Source: Telmatactis stephensoni (taxonomy: Eukaryota > Cnidaria > Anthozoa > Actiniaria > Isophelliidae). From it: 64,000 nucleotides of DNA. The notes beneath the pieces were generated by a model, which was not told the origin of the DNA, made no database searches, and saw only the letters and a list, made by a program, of their open reading frames with translations. The stretch is taken from contig JALIZF010001510.1 of NCBI GenBank assembly GCA_029948255.1, forward strand, positions 124,001 through 188,000, in the 5' to 3' direction. Shown one piece after another: positions 11,601 to 31,120 of this stretch (position 1 is the stretch's first letter; the number at the start of each line of letters is the position of its first letter). The position numbers were made by a program, and so were the translations under genes.

Positions 11601-14600
11601 CTACCTAAAGATAGCAAGTCTTTTTAAATGTCTAAAATTGACAAGAATCAATAGAGGTGGTAACATTGCAAGAAGAACAGCATATCTGAAAGAACAAAAA
11701 AAAAATTCCTTTTTCAAAACAAACAATAACAACTGGATTAAGGGAATGGAGAGTACATCCATGGTTTTTTCCTTTAGAAAAGTACAGTTACTAGTTACAT
11801 GTACTTCCTATCCAGATATCAACAGATCATGCTAATCCCCTAAGTATGCTCTCCTGAGAAGAATAGTTTCAATTTTTGCAGAGCTAAATGGTCAAAAATA
11901 GGCACCAAATGCATAGACCATTTGCTTCCGGGTGGGGCTAGTTACTACCCTAGCAACATCTACACTAGCAACATCTACTATATATATGATTTTAACCACC
12001 GCCCGGTTGGCTCAGTTGGTTGAGCGTCGGTCTCTCGTGCGGGAGGTCAGGGTTCAAGTCCCGGCTGGACCAACACTCAGGGTCTTTAAACAATTAAGGA
12101 GATTAGGTGCTGCCTTTGTAGTTACATCTGCAAAATAATGGTTAGACCTTCACATCTTCTCGGATAAGGACGTTAAACCGTAGGCCCCGTCTGCTTTCAC
12201 TCTAACCCTGGTTGTATAGTGGACGTAAAAGATGCTGTTGTACTGTTCGCAAAGAGTAGGGGATTGTCGCCCGGTACAACAGTCTGTCCTTACTACTAAC
12301 AAACTCTAAGCACATATAAATGCAAAAATTTCATTTCATATGGTTTTGACATAAGTGTAACTACATAAATCTCTTCTTGCATGGTCCTGACAAAAAAGGG
12401 AATACCCATATCCTTTCACACAACAGAAAGTACAAGCATCATTAAAATCTCCCAAATATAACAATGTGTTGAAAGGTGAGCTAGTCATTCACTTACTTAG
12501 AGAATTTCTCAGAAGTCATGTCTGAAATATTTTCTGATATAAAAATTAGATAGCCACATGAAAAACCTGCAAGAAAAAGTTTAAATTATATAAATTAAAG
12601 TAAAGTCAAATAGACTGATTCCATAAGTCATGTTAGTTTTCACTCCTTTGTATTGTTACTAAGGTCACTACCACCACAGGAAGCCCAAGGAACAAACAGA
12701 TCGACTTATGGAATTGGTCTAAAAGTCAAATAATTAAATCCATCATTCATGCTGAGATATTAATTTAAAATTCTAGGAGAATTCAAGGAGTATTCAAGTC
12801 CCCAAAAATGATTTTTCAAGGAGTAGTGTTACCCAATTTTTTTACTCATGGTTTTACTGATTAAACTAATTGGACATCCTCTTCCCTCACTTATATGTAA
12901 AAGAAAAAAGTGAATTTCTATGTTTCCCATCCCATTCAAGTCCATTACGTTTTTTGTTAAAAGTATAAATTCAAGGAGTTTTCAAGGAGTTTGCGCAGAA
13001 ATTCTAAAATTCAAGGGCTTTTTAAGCGCCTTTGAAGATGTAAATGGAATTCAAGGACTTTTCAAGGAGTTTAAAGAGTAGCACAAACCCTGTAAATCAA
13101 ACTTTTTAAACAGTTACTAACATATATCTCTCACTGTGGATCAAACACTTACCAATCTGTGAAACAACTATACTTGTATCAACTAGCATTTTCCCTGTAG
13201 GGCCAAGTGCATAAAAACCTACAGAGTTAAAAACATAAACAAATAAAAATTCAAGGATCCATACTATATATCTTGAAATTTTTATCTTGTTTTCTCTGAC
13301 ATTTTTGATAATTTTACATGGATTTTTTAATTCCTAACAACATGGATCTTCATCGTTATGACATAGAAATTTATCAAAAAAGTCAGAGAGAACAAGATAA
13401 AAATTTAAAAAATTCAAGGTTTGAATTATATTGCAATGTGAAAGAGGAGTCCTTCCATGCATGCCCTGATGAACAATGTTCAAAATTAGAATTAATGTTT
13501 GTTTCTCTGAGTATGAAATAAGACTCAGAAAAATCTAAGTCTGATCCCCTACCAAGTGCTGGTGGCTCGGATTTTTTTTCAAGTCTTAATTCACACTCAA
13601 AGAAGCAAACACATTATTCTAACATTTTCCCAAGTACATAAATTTCCATTCATTAATGTTCAAAATGATTGTTGATGTCAATGATATTCTGAAGAGAACT
13701 AAAATTAGGTAAATATGGCTGCCTAAACATGATGTCATTGCAATCACAAGTGTCATGTTAGTCATACAGTGAACAAATATGTGAAATACTGTATTCAACA
13801 GCTTATGTCCTGTTTTCACATAATTTTGCAACACGTTGTCCTTACCTAAATCTCCATAATCTATTTCTTGTTCCTGGTGCTAAAAAGAAACAAAACAATA
13901 GTATATTTTGATCTCATGAAGACCTCTAAATGTGAACATGGAAACTGATTAAGGTAATAATCAAACTTATAGCTAAGTGGAAAAATTTTCCTTACCATAA
14001 TTGCATTTAAATTTTTACCATCTTCAATATGAAGTGGCTCTTTTTCCTCCAGAAGTACATGAACTTTTTCTGATTTGGGTTTTAAAGATCTCCCAGTTGA
14101 CCACTTTTTCTCTGTTAATTTATACTTGCTATCAATAACAAGGAGCATAGCTTTAACACTGAAAGATGAAGGATGAGAAAAATATATTAAAAAGGACCTG
14201 GATTAATCAAAAAGTGAAAAAATTGGGGTACTCACATAAACCTGTATGGCCTATACATGGAAAGGTGTATTAATTTTTGAATGGGATTCATTTTTCAAAC
14301 TTTAAGGTAAAACAGTCATGCCCACCACACCCTTAATTGCATCTTATGTGGTTCATCTGGTGTGGACTTGGTTGTGGGGGAGCTTAATATGGTGAATCCT
14401 ATAAGACATCTGCAATGGAGGCCACAGCAATAGCAGTCCTTCACAAATGTATGGATTTTTTCTTCTTTACAGCATCTTATCAAAGTCAGGGTTTTAGACC
14501 TCTGTAAACTGTACTTCCCATTAGCCTGTTTTACTGGTACATGAGGGAGCACCTTCCCTCTTCTTCCCCAAGCCTCTCTTCTCTGTAGTGCTAGCCAAAC

Positions 14601-15289
14601 AAGCTATATATACTGTTCGGTCCTACTGTATCTTACCCCCATGCTCCCAGTCAAGCTATTTGTATGCCACTTCAAGAGAATCAGTAAATTTACAATGTTT
14701 ACAGAGAGACTAATGGGATCTATTGACCTTAATCATCAAGCGTATATGTCGTTTATCCTTAGAAATTTGCTATGGGTTGAAAAATGGCGTTGTCGAAAAG
14801 GGGTATTAACATCATGCAAACATTTCAATGACGTGGAAAAGAACGAAAAGCTGAAAAGAAGGAAAATCGATACTTTATAGTATAAATAGCAAACTTATTT
14901 AACATATATCATATTTAATCAGAAAAGAAGGATAGACATCTGACTAGACATTTCAACTGCAAGTGAGCAACAGGGAGCAGTTTAATTGTGACGGCGAAAA
15001 GTTTGAACTCTAACACTAAAGTAGTTCTTACCTTATGACACCTACTAATATCATGACAATACTACCCTCGATTATTCCAGCCTAGACATAACAAGAAACC
15101 ACAGATAAAGCCGTTAGATTGATGCTAGAAGTTGAGAATATATCAAAGTACAGAAACCGGCATATGAAGATTGAGGTCAGTTTATACCTCTCTGATCGCA
15201 AAAGGCATTCCCAAAATCCCAGCGCCAATAAATGAGATAAAGATGTTGGCAAATATCGTAGTAGCACTAGTGGCACCATCACTATGCAT
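5643..15289 (-). CDS. AAAP-family (Aa_trans) amino-acid transporter, complete, 17 exons
   Basis: Probable proton-coupled or vacuolar-type neutral amino-acid transporter of the SLC36/AVT3-like branch, in plasma or lysosomal membrane. Exons, from the start: 15188-15289, 15032-15081, 13996-14158, 13846-13879, 13153-13218, 12497-12566, 11605-11685, 10976-11053, 10424-10493, 9768-9832, 8887-8953, 8736-8784, 8118-8159, 7681-7754, 6822-6973, 6668-6706, 5643-5694. All junctions are GT-AG, phases agree throughout, and the total of 1254 nt gives 417 aa. Hallmarks are N-terminal FISFIGAGILGMPFAIREAG, then FANVFAYCVVFWFDFEH, AIYCYEGAGMVLALE, GYLSYGKSTRSIITLNLP, FPAVSILEKQLLEE and PNFSILMALVGSSC, in family order, with about ten hydrophobic segments. 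The hydrophilic stretch between the second and third segments is long. The ATG at 15289 leaves almost no N-terminal tail; an extra upstream exon is possible. Exact substrate cannot be read from sequence. Confidence 0.88.
5858..6130. mobile_element. inverted-repeat element (TAAGGTGCGGTAATAC ends)
   Basis: The left end AAGGTGCAGTAATACTAGCA and right end TGTATTACCGCACCTTA are complementary, and the interior repeats GCAACTTGTTGCA/TTGTTGC motifs. It lies just upstream, on the plus strand, of the transporter's last exon, inside its final intron. A partial relative flanks the 62-bp satellite at about 33.66-33.72 kb. Confidence 0.75.
6215..6476 (-). mobile_element. SINE family 2, copy 1 (tRNA-derived)
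   Basis: The minus strand reads GGTTGGCCGAGCGGTTAGAG (A box) and CCAGGTTCGAGTCCCAGCTC (B box), then a body ending in GAGGTAGTGCGTGTGAGAG. The same unit is present in plus orientation at about 24.83-25.07 kb, including TTTTTCCTCCCTCAGC. The tRNA-like head lacks a closed acceptor stem of its own, so I read it as a SINE and not a tRNA gene. It lies in the transporter's last intron. Confidence 0.75.
7825..7866. repeat. (TG)n followed by poly-G
   Basis: About 13 TG units run into 15 consecutive G residues, within a transporter intron. Confidence 0.95.
9958..10146. mobile_element. MITE-A copy (long foldback)
   Basis: The ends GCAGATTTCGTATGAATGTG and CACTCATATGAAATCTGCTC are complementary, and the arms carry CGGCACGGTTACGG and its mirror. 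The central arms GCCTGCTGATG/ATCAGCAGGC extend the palindrome almost to the middle. It sits in a transporter intron. Confidence 0.85.
10223..10371. mobile_element. MITE-A copy
   Basis: TAGAGCAGATTTCATATGAG at the left and CATACAAAATCCACTCTA at the right, with the family's CCATGACCGTGTCAGTGCC interior. It lies less than 100 bp from the previous copy and about 50 bp from exon 9 of the transporter. Confidence 0.85.
12001..12306 (+). mobile_element. SINE family 1 (tRNA-derived head plus body)
   Basis: A tRNA-like head has the A box TGGCTCAGTTGG at 12008-12019 and the B box GGTTCAAGTCC at 12051-12061. A body follows with GGATAAGGACGTTAAACCGT and CGTAAAAGATGCTG. The acceptor stem does not pair convincingly, so it is not called a functional tRNA. 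It lies antisense in a transporter intron between exons 7 and 6. Confidence 0.75.
13262..13415. mobile_element. small foldback element
   Basis: TTTTTATCTTGTTTTCTCTG at about 13277 is mirrored by CAGAGAGAACAAGATAAAAA at about 13384. The open frame crossing it has no family resemblance and is not annotated. Confidence 0.55.
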
Positions 15290-16156
15290 TCTAACACTGA
15301 CAAGTTTTTCAAAGTTGAGAAAAAGAACGAAGAGAAAAGTGTCTGATATTGTTTACAGTCAGTTGGCAAATTTTGACCGAAGGCCTGCGTGCCAGCATGG
15401 CAAGGTTCACGTTCTTTACTAGGGGAGGGGAGGGTTGTAAATTATATTTTCTACGCACCAATGGTTGTTAAGTCGTTATCATTATGAATTTTACCAACAA
15501 AAGCACTAAAATGTTATAATATTTTTCTCTGTTACAAAGAATAATATATAAATTTTTATTTGTTACTTTTACACGAATATTTGAGAGAACCTCTGACCCT
15601 TCGGGGACTCCCGTAAGGAAAACTTGTAAGACCTCTGGGGAGCTTGGGTACTAATCCTGGGACGAGAGCCTCGGTCGTTCTCTTTGCCATCTTCGATCGA
15701 AGGTCTCAGGTTGGAAGAAATCACTTTTGAATCTGTTGTTTTTTATGTTGTTATTTTAGCCATCTGAACCTCAAAATCGAAAACAATTTCGAGTAATAAA
15801 CGCTGTGTTCGAATCTTGAGTTATTTTTCATTTTGTTTGCAAAGAAGGTTAAAATTTTGGCTTTTTTGTGTCGATGGTGACACAATGGGCTGGATGTTGG
15901 TGCAAAAGAAATCGAGTACTTTTATTAAATACATAAAAATAGCCCATTATCCTGATACATAGTTGAATGATCGATTTATGTAAATATTGATAACAAGGTT
16001 AATTTTGACTTAGTTTGAATTATTAGGAGTTTTAAAAGTTATTGGTAAACAGAAACATTACTGTTCTCTTATCTCTCTGCCAGACCAACCAGTAGAAAGT
16101 TGTAACTTGGTTCTGATGTACTGTAGTAATTTTTCTCTAATTATGCACTTTCAGCC
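15290..16156. promoter_or_regulatory. divergent intergenic region, transporter / RPL9
   Basis: 867 bp separate the two start codons, which point away from each other, so the interval must hold both promoters. No TATA box is obvious. A polypyrimidine initiator-like TTCTCTTTGCC lies at about 15678-15688, as expected for a ribosomal-protein gene. Confidence 0.5.
15680..15702 (+). promoter_or_regulatory. candidate RPL9 5'-UTR exon with TOP-like start
   Basis: CTCTTTGCCATCTTCGATCG resembles a 5'-TOP leader. A strong acceptor (GCACTTTCAG) sits two bases before the RPL9 ATG, which implies an upstream untranslated exon. The donor after GAAG would be GTCTCA, which is weak, so the exon end is uncertain. 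Confidence 0.35.
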
Positions 16157-19100
16157 ATGAAGACCACTTTGGCATCACAGACAGTAACTGTCCTAGACAA
16201 TGGTAAGCAAGCAACTACTATATTTCTACTTTTGTTGTTGTTGTTGTTGTTTGTTTGTTTTTGTTTGAAATGAGATTTGATAAGAGTATAATAATCTGCT
16301 CTTTAGTTCTGACATCCTTCATCTTTCTACCTACAGTTGATATCTATATCAAAAGACGAGTAGTAACTGTCAAAGGTCCTCGGGGGACTCTAAAGCGTGA
16401 TTTCCGTCACTTGAGGCTTGAGTTGACAAGGGTTGGAAAGAACAAAATCCGTGTTGATGTGTGGTTTGCGTCACGTAAAGAGTTGGCCTGTGTTAAGACC
16501 ATTGTCAGTCACATTGAGAACATGATCAAGGGCGTTGTTTATGTAAGTTTGTAACAGGGAGAAGCTCATGGCCATTCAAAAAAAAAATGTATTTGCATAC
16601 TTTGTCTGGACTGTTATCTAATCAGCATCAGGAAATTGTTTTTCGTTCAATCTAATTGCTGATCAGAGGATGTCGGGTCAAAAAGTATGCAAATTTCCTT
16701 TTGTTCACAGTTTTGAGCTTTGGACTCTTTAAGATGATACAGTTATTGTAATGATTCTAATTAGTGCAGATTTCGTATGAGTGTGAAAAGGACCGCACCG
16801 TGCCGTGACCGTGTCAGTGCCATGTTTCCTATCAAAACATTCGAAAATTCTGCTGTAACCGTGCTGCGACTGTGCCGCGGCCTTTTCACACTCATACGAA
16901 ATCTGCAATAATGTGTAATGATTGTAATTAATGCACAAGGTCTGGTTATATAAAGTGCTATAAAAATACTCATAAACATTAGCTGTGGTTACGCAAATTG
17001 GTACCAGATTGAGATTTTGTATATCATATTGGTGCCTTTTAGGAGTAAAAATAGCTTGAGGCATGGCAATTTAGCACCTTTTGGGGGTAAAGTTGAAAAT
17101 TCCCAATGATCATCCCTGACGAGATCATAATGGGCATCCCCCAGGTTTTATAGACAGTTTTTAACCTCTTCCAGATGAAATTATGAAGGTACATTGTATC
17201 ATCTTCTGTACATCCATTGTATGACGATGTTTTTCCAATTCAACTCGACAAAACTCTAGAGAAAATTGTTAGATATTGTTTCGAAACTCATCAGAATATA
17301 ATTATTATTCCCTTTGGATCCTCAGACTTTTTGAGAAATATGAAAAGAAAATGTAAGCTATGGAGTTTTGTCATGTTGAATAGGTGAAATAATGTAACAT
17401 CATGGATTCAAGTGTAATCATAAAAGCCATCACTCAAATAACAGAGCCAACTGGTAGCAATTGAAATGATCACAAGTAAAATTTTTGTAACAGTATTGTG
17501 CCATTAAAATATAAAAGATACAGTACCTCAACTGCCTTTGTTAGCAAGCAGATGGACTTGCTCTAGCATAAACCATTTTTACTATTCACTATACAACTCA
17601 ATCTAAAAGTTTTCCAAGTACCAAACATTTCTGAATTGTTTGAATCTATGGTATTTTTACAGGGATTCAAGTACAAGATGCGCTCAGTTTATGCTCATTT
17701 CCCAATCAATATCACTGTACACGAAGATGGTAAGCTTGTGGAGATCAGGAACTTCTTGGGTGAGAAGTATGTGAGGAGAGTTCGTATGAGACCAGGAGTC
17801 AATTGTTACAATTCCCCTGGAGTCAAGGATGAGATCACCCTTGAAGGCAATGATTTGGAGCTTGTGTCAAACTCTGGTATGTACCATTATTTTCATAGAG
17901 CAATGATAACAAACATGCATGAGCTCAAGTTTCTAAGATATGCAACAATTTCCACTTGAGCTAACCACACACACACACATGAATATTTTGCCAATTTCCA
18001 GAGGCTCAACAATCAATGTAATTGAACTGTCAAACATGTCTGTTTTGCCAGCCTAATGTTGCTCAGTGGTTCATTGAATGTTTTACATGCCAAAATGTTG
18101 AAGCTGAGTAAAATGGACGAAAGTTTTGAATCTGGTCATGCTTTGGGCAGTAATCTTGAGAAGATCCATAATTTGATGACATTTTTGCTCTTGGGGGAGG
18201 CTCATTTTCCAAGATGCTCTCAAGTGGCCACAACAAAGTTTAGAGTCACTCAAGGCATTGTGCAGGAAAGATGGTTGCAATTTTGTGCAAAACCTAGGGT
18301 GTTTTCCATTTAGTGGAATCAACCAGACAGAACGGCCAGTTCTTAAATGGTACATGTCAATTCCTGAAGTCAGTCGTAAGAAATCAGACCGTTCTGGCCA
18401 GTTGGTTCCTTTAAATGGAAAACACCCCTAGTGAAAAGCTGAAAGTTGTAGCAGGAAGAAATTCCAATAACCTTTCTACAGAAACTCTGGAGCTGATCCA
18501 GATATGAAAAAAAAAGAGTTTATCTTTGTATCTCATCATTTTTAAATTTCCCTTATAAGCTACAAAGATGAAAAATCTTCCAAATCATGTCAGCTTACAT
18601 AGGGTTTAACACATTTTTGTGGTAGATATTTGACTTCTATTGGATACAACATTTTCAACATTAAGAAGACAGTGTTGTCACAATAAAAATGTTTGCCAAA
18701 CGATTTAGCAACATTTGGACAGACATGTTTGACCACTGAATCACACCTGTAGTAGTGGGAATAAACTGGATTGTTGTATTGTTCTTTATCAACAATTTGT
18801 CACGAAACTCAGCGGTCTCTAGTAATTAGAAACTGGACTATTCCGCAACAATGTCCAAACAACTTCATGACCGTAACGTGAAGTATTCCACTTGACAGCT
18901 AGGGGTCATTTGATGAATTCCTCAGATACTGGTCAGCAGAAATAGCTCTGATAATTATAAAATGATATGTTGCACTAGTGAGGGCATCATACTTGGAGGG
19001 TGTAAGATCCAGCCGTTGAGGAAACAGCCATATGGGCATGAAATCCTAAACTTGGCCCTAATGAAAAATTCAGACCATTGGAAAAAAAAACCACAACATA

Positions 19101-19272
19101 TCCAACTTTTTTTTTGTCAGTTTCATTGCTTATGAAAAATCTTAACCATTTTATTATTTTATTTTCAGCTGCTCTCATCCATCAGTCAACTTTAGTGAAA
19201 AGAAAAGACATCCGAAAGTTCTTGGATGGTATATATGTATCAGAAAAGACTACTGTTACCCCAATGGACTAG
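16157..19272 (+). CDS. RPL9: 60S ribosomal protein L9 (uL6), complete, 4 coding exons
   Basis: Large-subunit ribosomal protein uL6, cytosolic. Coding exons are 16157-16202, 16337-16542, 17663-17876 and 19169-19272, all GT-AG, 570 nt, 189 aa; human RPL9 has 192. Diagnostic stretches in order: [10 protein letters not shown] at the start, [68 protein letters not shown] and [18 protein letters not shown] at the end. The start is fixed by the conserved MKT and by a consensus acceptor immediately before it, indicating a 5'-UTR intron. A poly(A) signal follows the stop by about 30 bases. Introns 2 and 3 contain small transposons. No snoRNA was convincingly seen in them. Confidence 0.97.
16762..16908. 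mobile_element. MITE-A copy in RPL9 intron 2
   Basis: GCAGATTTCGTATGAGTGTG at the left is the exact complement of CACACTCATACGAAATCTGC at the right; the interior carries CGTGCCGTGACCGTGTCAGT. This is the cleanest pair of ends in the family. Confidence 0.9.
18298..18426. mobile_element. 129-bp MITE with 5-bp CCTAG target duplication
   Basis: GGTGTTTTCCATTTA and TAAATGGAAAACACC are perfect inverted ends. The arms continue imperfectly through CCAGACAGAACGG / CCGTTCTGGCCAG. CCTAG flanks it on both sides (18293-18297 and 18427-18431). It sits in RPL9 intron 3. Confidence 0.85.
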
Positions 19273-19301
19273 GCTTCATTTATTGTTGACTGAAAATCTG
19301 T

Positions 19302-19307
19302 AATAAA
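19302..19307 (+). terminator. RPL9 poly(A) signal
   Basis: AATAAA 30 bases after the RPL9 stop codon, with the short 3' UTR typical of ribosomal-protein genes. Confidence 0.8.
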
Positions 19308-19521
19308 GAATTCAAACTTTATTATTGAGTTTTGCTTTGATTGTGTACATGTACTGTAAGACATTGGGATATTTCCTTAGTCTTGATGGCAAAATGATGT
19401 GCCATCAAAAACTACTCTTTTGTAATATACTGTGATGGATTTTGTACTACTTTACTATCGCAAAATGATGATTGGTCTTAGTTTAAACTGAAACAGCATT
19501 CATGGCTATATAGAGGCTTTG

Positions 19522-19666
19522 CACTATCACATGATGGCAGCCATGACAGGAGGCACAACAATGGAGTCTTTCCCTCCTGGGAAACTGAGCTCTTTGTAAT
19601 GTAAACCAGATTAGTGCAGACTCTATTGTTCCTGCCTCCTGTCATGGCTGCCATCATGTGATGGTG
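19522..19666. mobile_element. 145-bp inverted-repeat MITE
   Basis: CACATGATGGCAGCCATGAC at the left mirrors GTCATGGCTGCCATCATGTG at the right, and the arms extend through GGAGGCACAACAATGGAGTC. It lies about 250 bp after RPL9. Confidence 0.85.
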
Positions 19667-19683
19667 GGTGGCTGAAAATTTTC

Positions 19684-19858
19684 AGAAAATATTTGGTCTT
19701 TTCACGTGTCACGGGTAATTAAAAAATCTTTTTCACGTTCACAAAAAAATCAAAAGCTGCTTTCACGTGGACGCAAAAAGATTTAAGACCTTAAATCACG
19801 TTTCACGTCAACTAAAGAGCCCGGCATTCACGTTTAACGTTTCAGGGGACCCTGATCA
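19684..19858. mobile_element. TTCACG-repeat dispersed element, copy 1
   Basis: A cluster of TTTCACGT motifs (GCTTTCACGTGGACGCAAAA, AAATCACGTTTCACGTC) ends in AGGGGACCCTG. A clearly related block occurs at about 49.95-50.16 kb. Confidence 0.7.
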
Positions 19859-20196
19859 TTACATAAATCTCAACTTTGTTTGAGAATCCCTGCAACTAAG
19901 AGTAATCGACCTTAAAAGGATTCTGATACCATTAGCTAAGGGGTCCGAAATATGCCTTTTTCCAGCATTCCTAGAAAGTGCAGTGGTCACGGGAAGTCTA
20001 GATGGGGAATACCCACTTCGAAATCATCAGAAAGTGAAATACTGTGCTACTGATCATTCTTAATATTCTTGCTACGTATCTTTATAGAAATGACATCGCA
20101 TGTTTTCAACATTAAAATCTCGTACAATAGAAAAGGAAATGGAAGAGGAAAATCGAGTAGTTTTCGGTCAGTTTTCGGGAATCCTGTTGGAAAGGG

Positions 20197-20236
20197 ATCA
20201 CGTGACACCACAGGCGGAGCTCTAAGGTCACATGAC
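20197..20236. promoter_or_regulatory. two near-CLEAR E-boxes upstream of the PA-TM-RING gene
   Basis: ATCACGTGAC (20197-20206) and GTCACATGAC (20227-20236) each differ by one base from the CLEAR/TFEB-MITF consensus GTCACGTGAC. They lie 130-170 bp before the start codon and just upstream of a TATATAATAA stretch. Binding by a TFEB-like factor is inference. Confidence 0.5.
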
Positions 20237-20257
20237 CCGCCTTCGTATATAATAAAC

Positions 20258-20275
20258 ATGGCGGAAGTGTGTTGA
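20258..20275 (+). promoter_or_regulatory. 5-codon uORF in an ATGGCGG context
   Basis: AACATGGCGGAAGTG opens a frame that stops at TGA after five codons, about 90 bases before the main ATG. The same string resembles the YY1-type initiator. Whether it is transcribed depends on the start site. Confidence 0.45.
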
Positions 20276-20364
20276 GGTGAACACTGTTGCTGCGAAACCA
20301 AAGTGAATTCTTTGTTCTAAAAATCAGGAAATTTGGTTCCATATTGTCAAAAATCTCTACAAAT

Positions 20365-28303
<7,939 letters not shown>

Positions 28304-29390
28304 TACAGGAAATGGTTAAGCTTGCTTGGTGGATTTTGGCAAGCTCATGGAGTGAGTTTTTATGAACAAGTTTGGCTCACTCGGGTATGTCATCACCATC
28401 GCCATCTTTCTTGGGGGATTATTGCATACAATATAAACAGAATACAAAATCAATGACAAGACAGGAAAGACAGTCTTCAGGAGGGGACCATTTTGTCTTA
28501 GATTATTTAGCAGCAAGTGCAATGTTAAGAGTATTACCACCTCACCATAATAATATATAAAGAGACTGCTTTCTGCTATAAATGTTGAGTTTACTGCATG
28601 TTCTTCTACCATTGTTGTTATTGTATGGCTGGTTAATATTTTTAGTGTGAGTGGTTGTTGCATTGATCTGTTGCAACAGTTTTGGGCAACAGTGTGCATA
28701 TTTTTGTTTTCAAGGAAGAGTAATACATTGATCTGTCAGAAAAATGGTGATATATTTTCAAGTTGTCCAACTGAAATTGACTATTCAGTTGTTTTATACA
28801 TGCGACAGACATTGTAGTCTCCTTCATAGCTATATTCTGTCTTGTCAGGCAATGCCTGATCGACACACTGTGTGTTGATAGAGCATTGAATGACGAGACT
28901 TAATCCAACGTGAGGTAGACTATAAACATTGTGTTGATTTCAATAAATAATTACAAAAAGCACACAAGTAAAATGCTAGTCAAAACTTGAAAATCAGAAC
29001 TGTTCATAAGTATTCTTAATATTTGTACATATAATAACTTGAGATAGTCTCTGTCAAGTGCATTAATGTAGGATTGTATATTTTACTATGTGTTTAGTAA
29101 ACAATGAGTTACTATCAACTGAACTATCACAATTATGAATGAATTTAAAACTTTAACTATCAAAACTAGAATGATACAAAGAGTAATATCTGTACAAATT
29201 CTGAATTCTCCTGCTGTAATTTCTAGAATCCTAAAGGCATATTCCGATTTTAATCGTGTCTCATATGTACCACATGACACCTTCACCCAGTCAGAACACA
29301 GAGCTTTGCCCAGTTCTTGCACACATTGTCACTTAAAATGTGATTCTGGTATTTTTGCCATACAAAAGAACAAATTTTGAAACTTATGAA
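28304..29390 (+). other. 3' UTR and downstream DNA of the PA-TM-RING gene
   Basis: No coding features. AATAAA at 28942-28947 is a plausible poly(A) signal about 640 bases after the stop; others cannot be excluded. Confidence 0.45.
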
Positions 29391-29525
29391 TAGGCCTCTT
29401 TCAGCATGTTGGAATGCAGCTCAATTTGGACGGCAAAATAGTAGGTTTCCAGTTCTCAGGACATTGAAATTCTTTGGTTTTGCCTTCCAAATTGAGATGC
29501 ATTCTAACATGCTGTAAGGTGCCTA
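29391..29525. mobile_element. 135-bp MITE (TAGGC...GCCTA)
   Basis: The arm TCAGCATGTTGGAATGCAGC with TCAATTTGGACGGCAAAA is mirrored by TTTTGCCTTCCAAATTGA and GCATTCTAACATGCTG. The ends abut TA on both sides. Confidence 0.8.
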
Positions 29526-30059
29526 TTAAGATCTATTCAAAAGGTACAAACTTCACCATGTTTGTCACTGTTTTTTGAACTTGCTGTGTATGGAATGAGT
29601 TCTTTGTATCATGCAAAAGTTAAATTACAAGCGTGTTATCGGAAACTCTACTGCCTCTGGCTCATGACAAATTCCAGCAAAGCAAATGCAAACAAATATC
29701 TTGTGCTAACATGCAAATGACAGTGACATCTCTATAATGTATTCATTTGAGGCAATAGGAAATAAGTTGAATTAGAATTGTTAGAAGTATTGTTGAAAAG
29801 TTGTGTTTTTAGAGCCATAAGTTTCAAGAATTAAGTATAGAAAGTAAAAATTGTTTGGTTTTTAATTTCTTAGGGGTTTGACAGAATTAACGTATTCAAC
29901 TTAAAATACTTTGTTGGCATTGTAGTTGTCAGTTTTATATCAAAGGTCAAACTTGCTATCTTATAGACTAGACATGGATAGTATTTTACCTTAGAGCAAA
30001 CTAGAACCATGTATGGGACACCTTGAACACTCTAGTATAAAAGATCACGATTTATTGAG

Positions 30060-30545
30060 CAAGATTTTTAAATTCAGGCACTGAACTGTTAGAATGCGTT
30101 AAATATAACCATATGAAACTGCACTAAATTTAATAGCACTAAATAGTACAAAATCCTGATTGTTTTCCATAATTTGTTGAATTAGTACTATTTTGCACTG
30201 TTTAGTTAGTACTGTTTCATGTTTTAGAGTGATTTTCACCGGACTGTGAAATAGTTACTAAGCTAATAGACACTAGTAGACTCTGTACCCATTGTTTTCT
30301 TTTGTTACAATACAACTATTAGACACTATTAAATACTGACTATTAGTAATTTATTGTTTCACAGTCCGATGAAAATCACTCTAGAGTGTATGATCACACT
30401 TAACCCATGCAAAAGTACAAGATCTAAATAGTACTAATAAGTCCCAAATCCTTTATTTTTCATTGTATAATAAGTGGTACTTTGAGCTATTTAGTTAGTG
30501 CTTTTACATTGGGTTAATTGTGATCATTCTATAATGATTCTGTTT
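30060..30545. mobile_element. cluster of three adjacent foldback elements
   Basis: The middle one is clearest, 30225-30383: TAGAGTGATTTTCACCGGAC against GTCCGATGAAAATCACTCTA. On its left GAAACTGCACTAA pairs imperfectly with TTAGTACTGTTTC, and on its right TGATCACACTTAACCCATGC pairs with CATTGGGTTAATTGTGATCA. All three share GTAC/ACTATT-rich interiors. Confidence 0.7.
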
Positions 30546-31120
30546 AATCTGTTTAATCAATTTTACACAGTTCTTAGTTTTTGTTTTACAGGTTAAATAA
30601 AATCACACGGAAAATCACTCTAATTGAAAAATTGCACTCTAACCTATATGATTACAAGGGAATGAAAGTGCACTGTGAGCTACCACTCAATATTTCCATA
30701 ATCAAGACAGCGCATGTAGCAAGCATTAGCACCTTTATTTTGTAGACAGCTGTAATTTATCCAACAATATATCATTATTTCTCAATTGGTATCTAATGCA
30801 GTCATTTTAGTCTGAAACCCAATTATTTTCCAAGCAATGCCTTATTAGTTTCTTAAAACGAATCAAGTAATTAATGCTTTTGATTTATGAGGAATACTGC
30901 TAGAGTTGTCTGGGTAAAGTATGATGAAGGGGTTTTCAAGTGCACGTTCTGTATATTAAAGGTCGATACTTTATTGAATATACGCCCTAATTTTGTATTG
31001 ATAATTAGTGCAATGTCCAATGTGTGTCCATTGTGATTTACTGTATGGACCCTTGCATTAACTACTATTTGAATTGCAATCTTAAAACCAGAAATACAAG
31101 TAGCCCTGTTTCACAGTTAT

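Noticed and set aside
12001..12073. Functional tRNA gene
   Set aside because: A and B boxes are present but the acceptor stem does not pair and a long SINE body follows.
16543..19168. Intronic snoRNA in RPL9
   Set aside because: C-box-like TGATGA strings occur, but I found no properly spaced D box with flanking stem.
20287..20364. 26-residue N-terminal extension of the PA-TM-RING protein
   Set aside because: It begins at a non-ATG codon; the ATG at 20365 directly starts a good signal peptide.
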